Source: Eonycteris spelaea
Lineage: Eukaryota > Chordata > Mammalia > Chiroptera > Pteropodidae
Direction: 5' to 3'
DNA length: 64,000 nt
Assembly: GCA_003508835.1 (NCBI GenBank)
Contig: PUFA01000203.1
Location: 526,501-590,500 of the forward strand
Shown here: in pieces, positions 1 through 12,100 of the stretch
How the letters are laid out: every line of letters starts with the position of its first letter
Position numbering within the stretch: position 1 is the first letter of the stretch
The notes under the pieces: generated by a model
Seen by the model: only the letters and a program-made list of their open reading frames with translations
Databases searched by the model: none
What the model was told of the DNA's origin: nothing
Made by a program: the position numbers and the translations under genes

Positions 1-160
1 TTGTCACCACAGGCGTTTTCTGATGTTTTCATGGAATCTGAGAAGTGGGGACAGAATTCGGGGGTCAACAGTCATCTTTCTTAAACGTCTTCTTAAGTCC
101 AGCGAGGTCTGAGACCGAAAATAACTTTACTCTGGGGGTTGTCATTCTTCTCTCGTGTAG

Positions 161-1791
161 TACTATGGCTTCCTTAAAAGCATGACATTTCTGATCGGAA
201 TGATGGGAGGACTAATCTCCTCCACCGTGGCTGGAATAATCCTTGACCAGGTAAGGAGCGTCCAGACGGGGGTTTCTCGCCCACCCTGGCCGAGTGACGG
301 CTTCCAGGATGGATGAGACACGTCGCCCGAAAACCGCCATGGAAGGAGAGTGGGCTCGGAGACGCTGGCACGAGCCAGGAGCCGCCGGGGACAGAAGCTC
401 GCACGCGAGTGCCCGTGCGTGCGCAGAGGCCGGTCTGTCCGGGCAGCCAGCGAGGGCCGAGAGGCGCCGTGAGTGGCCCTTCCAGCTGCCCCTCGGCCCA
501 GAAAGGAAGCGTCCGTGCTCAGCAAAGGCAGGGCCCCTCTGTGCCAGTTACAGGCAGGGAGCACCCCGGGGGCCAGAGTGTGGCCCCCTGACACACAGCT
601 CCCCACGCTGCCTGGAGAGCTGACCCTCCGCTGACTTCCAGAGGCTAGGAGGGACCGTGCACGGCTCCAGGGCTCTCTGGTCGCCTGCGTCCAGCAGGGC
701 CACCCGCCGGTCTCAGACGCAGCGTCGCAGGGAGACAGATAGCGAGTAGCACTTTTTCGGGCGTCTGAGGCCCAGAGCCGGCTTCACAAGGGTTTCAGGC
801 CCAAATCCAAGCTCCGCTGGCTCTGGACACCCTGAGCCAGAAACGGGGCTTTAAGCGGCCACAGATGCCCAGTAGACGCAAATAACATTTTTCGGGAGAA
901 ACAGCCCAAACTCATACTCTAGGGTCTCCTCATGCATCGAGTTTCAGTGAATGTAATTTCACAAGTAATCAAAAATCACAGAACGGTTGAAGAACTACAG
1001 TGTCACGTTAGAGTGAGAAGAATTAAAAACCACAGACTCAGGGAGATTGCCAGTATACGTCTAGGTTTAAAGGGAGAGTTGTGAATATAAGAAACATCAG
1101 ATCTGACAAAGAACCAAAGCGAACTTCCGACCAGTAAAAACATAACACTGAAATTGAACATTTAGGTTAAACATAGCTAAAAAGAGGATTAGGTGAGGCT
1201 TCTAATTCTCACTAATTGGAAGCCTCCATCAACGTCAGAGTAAGGAATTTGGTCCAATTTTCTAAATAAAGACAATGACAAAGGCTGAAAAATACAAAGA
1301 GCGTCTTCTCGGAAGCGTCAGAGAAGTAAAGAGAGCGGGAGGGCCCCCTCGGGCACGCGATGGCTGCGTAGTGTTTTCTGCATGAAAAACCATGAGCACA
1401 ACTGGCCTGAGCACGATGCACATCGTACTATCGTTTTCATAGAGGCAACATCATAGTCACGTAGACGCAGACCAGAAAGTAGAGAGACAAGCAGAGCCTC
1501 TCTTCGCCGGGTGAAATTCTGACTTCCTTTCAGTGTTTCCAGTGTCTTCCCCACGCGTGCTGGGTCACCTGCACCCACGGTGGCGTCGGATGCTGAAGCT
1601 GCAAACCCAGCCGCAGGTCCGACCGCTCGTAACCGCTCTGCACTCTCATCCCTCAGTACCCGGAATCCTCCTGGTTCAAAATCTTCTTCCTGATGGCAGC
1701 CATTAACGTGATGAGCCTAATTCTCTACCTGATATTTGCGAAGGCGGAAATCCAGGACTGGGCCAAGGAGAGACAACTCACGCGCCTCTGA
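161..1791 (+). CDS. SLC17A1: SLC17A1 (NPT1), last two coding exons
   Basis: Two exons, 161-250 and 1657-1791, encode the C-terminus of a SLC17 organic-anion/phosphate transporter of the major facilitator superfamily, an apical membrane protein of kidney and liver in other mammals. The first exon reads YGFLKSMTFLIGMMGG and ends at a clear GTAAGG donor. The second follows a CCTCAG acceptor and reads through a transmembrane helix to EIQDWAKERQLTRL and a TGA stop at 1789-1791. The tail matches my memory of human SLC17A1 (EIQDWAKEKQHTRL) better than SLC17A4, and T-R-L is a PDZ-binding end. The upstream exons lie outside the window. Exon 161-250 is 90 nt, while the paralogous SLC17A4 exon should be 91 nt with its first base completing a split codon; one G may be missing at the acceptor. 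Orientation facing SLC17A4 agrees with human synteny. Confidence 0.85.
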
Positions 1792-3751
1792 TGGTAAGGC
1801 AGTCGCACGACGGACAGGCCTGTCCACGGGACGCTGCGGCGTCTGGGGGGGGGGAGGGCGGGCACGAGGGCCGGGGTGCCCGCAGGTGTGCGCACTTGCT
1901 AATGGGTTTGGTGAGAGGCACCTTAAAAGTGACTCTTCCCAGGATGGTTTTCAAGGAAACGACAAAGACCAAGGGTCCATCAAAGCTCGAGCAGGAACAT
2001 GAGATCACGCCTTTCTGCTCTAGACCTTGGCAGTGGGAAATGAGTAGGAGAAACGTCTCTTTGTGGAAGTGTTTTGGCTGCTGTGTAAATGAGGATTGAT
2101 AGACGTAGAATGTCCCCGTTTGTCCAAACCCTGTGAACTAAGGGACCCGGGTGCCGTGTGCATCACAAAGTCTGGGGAGTTACACAAACAGTAAATTCAG
2201 GTAGCAAGTTTCCTGGCTAACCTGTTAATGCAGAAGTGAAGTTTTTCACAGTAAAAAACAATAACCAGTTAGCAGATTTACTGAAAGAAATAATCCGAGT
2301 GATGCCTGAGGGACGTTTGACAGCACCAGTCGAAAGCGAGATTCACTCGGTCTTGCCGGCACCGAGAGTGTCCGTAACCGCGCGCTCAGCGAAGTGCCCC
2401 GAGGTGCATTAGTACTCGAGTCCGCTGATTGGAAATGGCAAAAATCTGGGTCTGGAACGCAATGTGTCCTAGTCTTAGCTAACAAATGTCGCGTGAGTGA
2501 GTAGACTACAACCAGCAGTTGGAACACCGGGAGCTCATCGCAGATACTTTCCTATAGAAGGTACTGTAGCTGACCTTGGGGTAAGCACATGACGCCGCCA
2601 GGGGATATTCCGCAGCCCGGAGCGAAGCTCCACCCCCTGTTTCTAGGGCACAGAGCTGGGCGCAGCCATGGCAACGAGCTCGTTACTTCGTTTGGACCCC
2701 AGGCATCTTATCTGCTTCTGTGTATGAGAAGGCACACTAGCATTCTGTCGTTGTCGGTTCTATTAACTGTTGCTGGTGTCCACGCGGTTATTAATGAGCA
2801 TTCTGATGTTGCAGTACGATTCCCGAGAGATTTCGACAAGTATGCCTTAAGGAGAACTTTAATCTTAATTTTGTAAAATTCTCGGCCTTTTCCATTTTAT
2901 GATCATTGCTCTGGACGAAGAGAGTGACCGTCCACCTCGGGAGCTCCAGCCCAGAGACCGTGCGCCCTGCAGGGGACACTGCTACAGGGACCCCGCAAGG
3001 CCTTGCTGGGAAGGTCCCCTGGGCCCCCCTCCCCGTGCACCCCAGCCGAGGAAACGGACTCTCGGGTTCACGTTTCCCACAGGAAAAGGGCTGCTTCCCT
3101 GGATTTCTACTGGACAGACAGACTTTGCTTGGGCTATTGGTCTGCTCCCAAGAAGAGATAATATTAAAGTTTTTTTTCTTTACTTAAATCTGCTGGGGGG
3201 GGTGGTGGGCAGGGGGGACCCACAGCAAAGATTTTATGTTTTGCCAAGATAATTTCCTGTGTTTTTCAGGCCTTTGATTAGTTTTGCTCATGACTCTTAA
3301 ATTTTCTGTATTTGCCTGCAAAATCTTGGTCACTTTGGTTAAATGAATAGTCTGCAGGCCCTGCAGGCAGTTTGATGGGAAGTCCTTGGCCTGGCCTTCT
3401 AAAGTTCAATCTGAAATTTCTTATGAAAAGTCCTAGCAGAGCAGATTTAAAAGAGGCTATATAATCAATCACTGTTCTTGGTGCATTTCTGCAAATAATC
3501 AGGCCAAATGTATTAAAACTTGACAACTTGCAAGCAAATTAGTGTCACAATGGTTATGTTGATACAAATGGAGACAATGTTACAGAAATAAATTACATTT
3601 CAGCAGAAACTGTAGCACATACTTGTGGATTTCATACTCTAGTTTTGTTCGTTGTTTTTGAGATTTTATTATTCACCTGAAAACAATACAAACTCCAGAG
3701 AAATCATGACAACTCATTTAAATCACTGTGTCTGCTGTTATCTGGAACTGG

Positions 3752-3838
3752 TGACGTCATCAGAGACCTTGCAAACTGCAAAAGGAGCTTCGAGTCCCAT
3801 GTCTAGAAATCTTCTGGACTCGGAAACGGCTATAAAGG
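3752..3838 (+). promoter_or_regulatory. Perfect CRE and TATA-like box, possibly part of an old LTR
   Basis: A perfect CRE palindrome (TGACGTCA, 3752-3759) lies about 70 nt upstream of a TATAAAGG box (3831-3838). No coding exon follows on this strand. The spacing resembles a promoter, and the surroundings could be a degraded LTR, but I could not assign a family. A chance match cannot be excluded. Confidence 0.25.
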
Positions 3839-4539
3839 CCTGCTCCCGTTACGAACCTTAGTTTTCCTGTAGAAGTACCTCTTCCTGCATACCTGATTGC
3901 TTGGACCTTGAGGCCTAAATTTGGGGGCTCACATGCTTCACCCACCTCCCGGAACCAGACACAACTGTTTAAAAGAACTGACCTGTTTTCAAGATAAAAA
4001 GATTAAATCAGTGGTGTCTGTCGAATTTTTCCTCAGCAAAGTTTCTCCTCTTCCCATTGAAATTAGGGAAGGTCCTTTGGGGCTGTGTACGTATGCCATT
4101 TCACACCTCGTTCGTTCATTTCCTTCTTTATTTCAGTGTGGATTCTTGGTTTCGTATTTTATTTATCAGTTTATATTATTTACTTTGCTGCTCAACTTGT
4201 CTCAGATTTGGCCAGCAAGAGATCCTTTGTGTTTCTTTGAGCGTTTCCTGACGTGCTGGGAGATGCTACCTGAGGTGCATCTTGTATTTTCCCGGCCAAG
4301 CCCTGCCATCGGCCACCTCTCGAAGAGACCCTGGTTCCTCTTACTGTTTGAGAAAAATACTTAGAAGCCAGAACTTCAATGCTAAGGGTGTTCACGCCCA
4401 CTGCCAGCGTCTCCCTGCTCCTAGGCCCTTTGGGCAGACAAAATCAGAGACTCTGTGTCTATCCGTGCTTCATCTACCCATCACCTACCTCTCTACTCAC
4501 CTTTCCATTGACACTGCGACTTCCGCCTGTCCCTCATTT

Positions 4540-5060
4540 CAATCCGATAGCGCAGGGTCCGTTCTAGTTTTAGTTCTTGGACGTGGGGCGAGCTAACGGT
4601 CCAAGTTCATTCTCTGGCATGGGACTATTCCGTTCTCTCAGCACCATTTGTTTAAAAAAGACTGTTCCTCCCGCCCCTCGAGTGGTCTAGTATCCTTGTC
4701 AGAAACCAGACTATAGACATGCTGGCTTTTTTCTAGACTCTTGATTCTGTGCCATTGGTCTGCGTCTCTAACCTCGGGCCGGTGACACTCCGCCTGCATC
4801 GTCGCTGCTTTGTAGAAAGTGTTGAAGTGTAAGTCCTCGGGAAAAGGGAGTCCTCAGTTTCGTTCTTTTCTCGCGACCCTCGGCGGTCCGGGGCGCCTCG
4901 CGGTTCTGCACGAAGCGCAGCCCAGCGCGTCGGCTTCTGCGCGGAATCAGCCGGGGCGCTGGCCGAGCCCGTGCTGCCTCGGTTGTGGGGTGCTGCCACT
5001 CTAACGGTGCCAGACCCCCCATCCGCGAATGTGGGGTGCTCTTCCATTAACATCTCCTTC
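4540..5060 (-). repeat. L1 fragment (ORF2 3' part), minus strand
   Basis: The plus strand reads like the reverse complement of mammalian L1 ORF2, including the recognisable 'cagcaccatttgtt' and 'gtgccattggtctg' segments near 4640 and 4750. It is diverged, without an open frame, and its edges are approximate. Confidence 0.6.
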
Positions 5061-5107
5061 GGGGCCTTGCAACAACGTTTGTGCTCGTCAGATTACAAAC
5101 TCCTCTT

Positions 5108-5290
5108 CAAAACTTCTTTTATTGAGGTATAGTTGACATATAGCATTAGTTTCCTGGGTGCGATATATTTGTGTGCCGTGAAATAATCACGATCAGCCTA
5201 GTCAGCATCATCATCTTAAACGTAGCTACAAAAACCTCTTGTGAGGAGAATGTTCAAGACCTCCTCCTTAGCCACCTCAAACAGACGACA
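5108..5290. repeat. L1M 3'-UTR-like fragment
   Basis: It starts with 'tttattgaggtatagttgac', a sequence typical of old L1M 3' ends, and continues with recognisable but diverged similarity to about 5290. It probably extends the neighbouring L1 material, with uncertain orientation. Confidence 0.45.
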
Positions 5291-5539
5291 CGGTACCCAT
5301 GCCACAGTGACCGTGCTGTGCGGATGAAGTGACAGGAAGACGAGGCTCAGTGTCACGAGGTTTATACAGGCTTTTTTAGCACTGAAAATTATAGTTTTAT
5401 TTCTCCATAAAAATGAGAGTAGTCTGCACATGGCGAGGTGCGTGGGGGAGACACGGGGCATCCCTGCCTTTGGGGGCTGCTCTCCCCACACCTCCACACG
5501 GCCATCAACCCAGGGGCTCCCCAAACCCCGTCACTTAGG

Positions 5540-5900
5540 AGTTTTTTTAATTGAAGTTTTATTGCATAGGCTTGACTGACTGAATCACTGGCCACCGATG
5601 AAGAGCTCAGCCTCCAGCCCTCCTCCCTCCCAGAAGGCAGGACAGCAGGGCCGAAAGCCTCAACCCCCTAATCATGCCTTGGCCCCTCTGGCATCCAGCC
5701 CGCACCCTGAAGCGCCCTGGGGCCCCGGCCGCCCGTCCACTCCAGAGGTTCCAAGGCTCTCAGAAGCTCTTATGTCAGGGACCAGGCACTAAGACCAAGT
5801 GTTGTAACAAAAGATGCTCCCCTCACACCGTTGCTCAGGAAATGATGAAGGTTTCAGGAGCTCTGTGACAGACACTGGGGGCCAGGGGCCAACCATGTGC
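5540..5900. repeat. Unclassified interspersed repeat
   Basis: The segment from 'ttattgcataggcttgac' to 'caggagctctgtgac' near 5870 resembles a repeat I have seen in several mammalian genomes, but I cannot name the family with confidence. It lies just downstream of the SLC17A4 stop and could contribute to its 3' UTR. Confidence 0.35.
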
Positions 5901-6173
5901 TGTTACCTCACGACCCAGCAGGGTGAGTGAGGACCTTCAGACTCGCCTGCGCTCCCAGGGGCTCCTAACCAAAGAACGGGTCTCTCCTCCCTGTAAAATC
6001 TCCAGGCGGCACCCCCAGAATTCCGCAGCCCGCATCTCTGAGAAGATGCTGGCGATGAAGCCAGTTCGGACAGAGAGGCCAGTCCATCAAGCGAGCATGA
6101 AGTGGGGGTGTCTGCGGGGCAAGCATCAGGGGCCTGAGCAGCCGGGCGTCAGGGTCCCGGGCGCCGTGGCTGC

Positions 6174-9100
6174 TCAGAGGCGAGTCAGCGTCTCCCCCGC
6201 GGGCCCAGTCCTGGACCTCGACTGTGCCGAAGACGAGGTAGAAGAGCATGCCCGCCACACTGACCACCGCCGAGAGCAAGAAGGTGTTCCTCCAGCCAGA
6301 CTCTGCGTCCTGCTGGCGGGAAGCCACAGGTCAGTGAGCGTCCCCAGCCTTGTCCCGCCCGGTTCGGAGAGGCTCTGGGGCCACGTCCTGCTGCCTCCAC
6401 CCAGCTCTGCCCCACACCGTCCGGGGCTCCTGGTCGTCTCCGGGCTGTGCAGGGCCGTCTGGGGCACCTGCCGTTCCCTCTGCTGGGACACTCCTCCCCC
6501 AGGCGCTTGCCGGGATGAGTCCTGTCTTGATCGCCCCTGCTTAAAGGCGAAGTCCCGCCCCCTCCTCTGATCCGCTCTCGGTCCCGCCATCCCTGCCACC
6601 TGCGTTACTGGCGTCCTTGCCGCGCGCTCCGGCGCCCGCTCCGCGTGCGCCCCGCGCGGCGGGTGAGTGATCGGCGGGGGGCGCGAGGCCCGCTGGACGG
6701 CTCCGCTGTCCACCGCCGTTGCCTGAGGCGCAGTGCTGCGGTCGCTGCCGGTCGAAGGGGAACCGCAGCTGCAGCGGAGATGCGCCCCTCGTTGCTGTCC
6801 GTTCGTTTTCCTGACTTACTGGCGGGAACGCACGGAAAACCGAGCGCTGGCCGCGCAGGCGCCTCGTGCCCCCTTCTTCACGTAAAGCCCGCAGCACGAC
6901 CCCGAGGGGCGCTCGAGGCATCGGAGGGACGTGCGCGGGGCCCCGTCTCCCGGACGGGAGGGGAGGCCATGTGGACATGGCACGCGCCGGGACGCTGCCG
7001 CCCAGGGCCACGTCGCCGGCCTCTCGCTCGCCCGTCCTGCAGGCGCGCTGGGGTCCCCACGCAGGGCGAACGACTCTTTCCCGAGGGCCCGGAACCGCCA
7101 AGGGCGGGGCGTCGCCAGGCCCCGGCCCGGGAAGCCCCTTGCGCCCGGCGGAGCGGGCGGGCCCGCGGGGCCCCACAGAAGCACCGTGACCCCGCCGGCT
7201 TCGCCGACGACTGGAGTGAGACGCGCACCTTCCGAGGACTCCGAGCGCCCCAGCTCATGACGTCCCGTCCCTCCCCGGGCCACGCTGTCCCACGCGAGCG
7301 GAGAGTGGCAGCTTGGGGGGCACCCGGGACTCTTGGGGGTCAGCCTGAGTCACATGGAGACGGGACCAAGATGCCCTGGGCCTGACTCCTCCCGGCGCAG
7401 CGACAGGCCTCTCCTAAGGCGAGTTTTCACAGGAACGTTTGACCTCACCTGACTGATGAGAGTTCCGGCCACGGCGATCGACATGGCTCCCGACAGCTGG
7501 GCAAAGAGGAGCAGGAGCCCTGGAGGAAGCTGGTGTACCTGGGCAGGGAGCAAGACACGCCCGTGAGCGAGCGGGCAGCTCGGCCGGGTCTCCGAAGTCG
7601 CCTGGACTTGGGCACCTCTGGCCAGACCCGGCGAGAGAGATGGACTTGGGCACCTCTGGCCAGACCCGGCGAGAGAGACGGCCTGGCTAACGCCCGCCAT
7701 GGCCCTCGCTCAGGCCTGAGCCTTCCAGGGGCGCCAGGATCGCGTCGACCGCGGGGCTGCTGTGCGGCCGGCCGGCAGCCTTGCTTCCGGCGGCAGAAGA
7801 CCCCTCCTTGGATGGGGCATGGCCCCGCCCCCTCAGAGGCCAAGTCACCCCCGTGTATCCTGGCTGCCCATCATCTGAAGACGAGCGTGTCCGGCGACTG
7901 TGAGGACCCCGGTGGCGACGCCTGGAAGCCTGGGTCGCCTCTGACACTCACCTGTGCCAGGCCCCAGCGTTCCCGCTGCTCCGTGTCCTGAACCTTCATG
8001 ACGCCCCACCGAGCCGGCCTGTGGCACTGTGTTAGTCCCTTCGCGACCCAGCCCTGAGTAAGCGCTGTGTCCCCAACAGAGAGGCTGCGAGTGCCCCACC
8101 CCCACCCCCCATTGAGCTGTGGCCACCGGCTCCTTTTTCCTTCTCCTGGGAAAACTCGGTTCACAGTGGCTGACGAGCTCCAGGTCCCTCCAGGAGTTAC
8201 CTGGAGGAGGCTGCTGCGCATGCCACGTACATGGTGACCCACATGTTACAACAGGCTTAGGGCTCTGGGCCTGGGCCACGGTGTGGGGTGGGGGCCCCGG
8301 ATACGTACTGAGGGGCGATGTCCAGGACGTTGATGAAGGCTCCTGCTAGGCAGAAGCCGTTGGTGGCAAAAGACACTGTGAGCAGGACGATGGTGACTCC
8401 GAGGCTGGCTCTGGCCCAGTGCAGAGACACGAAGGACGCGGCCGGGACGAGGACGCCTGGGCCGGGAGGACGGGCATGGTGACCGGAGGGCGGCCCGAGC
8501 TCCCGCACCCAGCCCGGGTCGCCCCGCACGCACCTACGGTCGTGAGGAGCTTCCTGATGACGACGAGCCTGAAGACTTGCCGGAGAGGAGGAAGTCGGCC
8601 AGGAAGCCGCCAAGCACGGTGCTGGCGATGGAGGCGGCCAGCAGCAGGGCTAACAGGAGCCCGCCCTGCGGACGAGGCGCGGTCAGGGGCCTGCCCGCCA
8701 GCCCAGCGTGCTGCAGCCGGGCCCCTGCCGTGCCTACACGGTGGCGTTCCTTCACACGCACGTCACCTTTAAGACAACCCCACGCCACTGGAACTGGCCA
8801 CCACGATTAGAGTAGAAAACAGCGTGCCTCTGCTTCAGCTTGAAGGAAAGAAGGACTAATATTCTCTCCGAAAATAGAAGCCGCCTTGGAGCTGGCGATG
8901 GGGCAGAGTGCGAGATTTTTCACTGCTTTTTCATACAGTTTTAAAATGTCGATCCCCACGATCGTCACTCTGGCCTTTAAAGTGAAATGCTATTAAAGGA
9001 AACGCAAGGGAAAGGAGATCGCTGTTGTGTAAAACCGAGCAAAGGAAAGGATTTACTCATCCCCCGGTCCCGGCAGCTCCCATGGCAGACGTGTAAGCAA

Positions 9101-12100
9101 AGCCGTCACGGGTCTGGGACTCGGAGGAGACACCGTGACGGCGACGGGAAGTCCAGGGCCGACTTCCCATGCTGGGGTTGTCTGCTCTCAACTTGACCTT
9201 TCCATCTCTCGGTCACTGTCCTCTGGGGTCGGGGAGCCCGCTTCCTGCGCCCAGGTCCCCTGGCCTGGGGTCTGCTTTCATCACGTTCTCCAGGGGCCCC
9301 ACAGCCCCACAGAGTGTCCGTGGGCACTCTGATTGCAAGGCCTCCAGCCCGTCTGCACGCTCGTGCTCAGACTCCGACCTCTGCCAAGGTCAGCTGCCCG
9401 TTGGCAGTGGGCGTGTTTGCACCAGAGTTGCTGTGTCAACATGAGAACACTGTTTTTCGAGTACAAAGGGCAAGAATGTAGCAGCAACTAACTACCCGGA
9501 ACTGTCACTAACAGTCTGAGCCTGCCTGCCCTCCTGCTACTCTGAGGGAGGCTCCCGCTGGCCGGTCAGCACCTGTGCATTCTAGTCAGAGCTGTAGACA
9601 CACGCACTGTTCTTTACGGCTGTCATACTAACACAGCGGTCTTTAAAAAGAAGATCATCCACGCGTTTTGGGGCGTAAGTCCCGTTTGGGAATTGATCAC
9701 CTTCCTAAACACGGCTCACTCTCGGCACGTGTTGTCCGTGCTTCCCTGCCTGGGGCTCCTCAGAGGCAGAATCCGCTTTGTTAACACTCTGTTTGGACGC
9801 TGCCAGCAGAACGTCTTGTCTGCAAATGTCGATTGGTTAGACTATAAAAGTTTCACGGGCCCCTTAAAAACATACGAGCGTCTCTGAGCGTCAGACTGAC
9901 CTAAGCAACACCGCCCTGCCCCAGGAAGCAGAGGCCACTGTGGGAGGAAGCCGAATTCAAGTGAGCCTGCCCGCGCTTCCCGCACGGAGGTCCAGGGCCT
10001 AAGCCCCCAACCTGGTGACCATGGGAGAGACAAGCGTTTGAGCAGAGGGGACAGGATGAGCCTTCTGTGTACTTACACCCGTGAGGCTGAGTTGAAGCAC
10101 AGAGCTGAAGTACGTCGGCAGGAACCCCAGCTTCATATACATGAACCAGTATTCAGTGAAATAAAACACTAAAATGCTCCAGAGTGGCAGGGACGTGCTC
10201 ATGGCCTTCATGGGGAGAGACCAGTTTGCAGCGGAGCCCTGGAAGAAAGCGGATGCCAACGTCCCCTCCATCAGGGGACACCTCGCCTCAGGGTGCGCAC
10301 CCAGACCCCGGGACGTGGCGGGGAGTCGTCCCGGCACCTGCTGAGCCCGCGAGCACATGATGTAGTTCTTCTCCCTGATGCCGATGAACGGGTGGTCCCG
10401 GGGTCATCGTAGACCAGAGGGAACAAGAGGCAGGAGCAGGCGCAGCCGATGCCGCCTGGAAGAGAAGTCGGCGGCGCCGGACTTGAGCCTTCTGAGTTGG
10501 CCTCGGCCCCGGGGCTGGCCCGACACGCCTCCGGCACCCTCGCTCGCCCCGCCGCCCGGCTTCCACCCCGGCGTGTCCCTTGCTCCTGACGGTGGCTGGG
10601 GCGGTTCGGGGTCCTGCGCATTTGCGCCTCATGCGCCCCGTGTTGAGGGCCAGTCCGCACCCCCCATTCGTCAGGCTCCGCAAGCTCCGTCTGTTGGTAC
10701 ACGTCCCGCCCGGTGTCCAGCATGGAGGCGGAGGCGTCAGGGCAGGGTGCACGTGAGACCCACCGCCCAGGGAACTCGTGGGCACGGAGTAAAGTTCAAC
10801 CTCAACGGGACGTTTCTCCGACATGTTTCATTACTACCAAGCCAGACAGCTCAGCGTTGTTAGCACGGAGGGAAGTACGGCTCTTCCTAAAACTTCCCTT
10901 CCAGAACCTCTCAGTCTGCCTGAGTCCTTGTCACTCGCCAGGGTGCCACTCATACGTTTCCCTCTCAAACACACAGCAGCCACCAAAGACCAGGCATTTC
11001 ACACGTTTTGAGAATACCAAAATGCAAAGACACGAGTTTGCCATCAAGGAGCTTAAAATCACGCTGTGGGGACTCCCAAACGAGCGCGGACCCCATCGGG
11101 GTGCGGGACGCTGACATGGACCCACAGACACTCCGTGGGCTCCCATCCACGCAGTGCTCCCTGCACCCCAAACGCCGCCCTCAGGACTGGTGGCGCAGCC
11201 GGCCTCCCTCACTGCTCCGCTGACGTCGGTCAGCGGCCCGGACGTCCGCAGGGCCGGGCCCTTGCAGGCGACGTGCCAGCACAGCCGATCCACAGTGTTT
11301 TGCTTCTACGGAATACGCTGAGTTCATGTCACAGCAGCTCGAAGAGGCCTACAATGAGGGTGCCGTCGGACTCACTGGTCCCACTGGGGCCAGCCAGCTT
11401 GCAGATGGCATTCCTGAGAACGGTCGGAATCGGGACCCACAAACTAACGAGACGCAACTGGGCAGAGCCCGCCGCCGGGCCGGGGCCGGGGCCGGGGCCG
11501 CCGCAGCAGCCCAGACACGCCGCACGTCTTCGCAGATGTCCTGCCGTGTCTCTGTGTCCCGCGTCCACGCCCGAGCCCCACGTGGCCTGCCCTGTCCTGT
11601 GGCCACTGCCGCTTGGTCCCCCACCCCCGTCGGCATTTTACCTATGGTTAGGTCACTTTCCCACAATTCCCTGGTTATAGCAATAATAAGAGAAATTTAA
11701 AAGATTGTATTAAGCATCTCTAAAAACATCATCTCCCCCAAGATAACGCTTTCTGCGTCGTGAGAGCGATGCCTCTGGGCTCCTTCCCGGGCTCAGTGTG
11801 AAGCACGGGGGCTGGCACTGCATTATTTGTTCCAGCTACACTCAGGCCGCTGAGGCCCGAGGGTCATCTTGCAGGACTCGTGACACGGTCATCTCCTAAC
11901 ATGATCAACTTTCGTTGCATAGCTCTCCATGCGTATCAGGATTTGGTGAACCGCAGACGACTTGAGTCACAGCAACTAGGACCAGCGTCCTAGGTCACAA
12001 AACAACATCCCGAGGTCTGAGAAGCACAAGCTCACCGAAGATGTAGAAGAGGGAAGGCCATCCCAAGGTCTGGCAGAGGAAGCCACCAGTGAGGAAGATG

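Larger units (their letters stand above)
1792..6173. other. Intergenic interval between the SLC17A1 and SLC17A4 3' ends
   Basis: No coding exon was recognised. The interval should hold both 3' UTRs, but I found no convincing polyadenylation signal close to either stop codon. It contains a CRE-plus-TATA arrangement near 3752-3838, L1 remnants from about 4540, and an unclassified interspersed repeat near 5540-5900. Confidence 0.6.

Noticed and set aside
6541..7385. Long open frames of 211 and 246 codons on both strands
   Set aside because: They lie in a CpG-rich intron, overlap on both strands and have Arg/Gly/Pro-rich composition without any domain, as expected when stop codons are rare in high-GC DNA.
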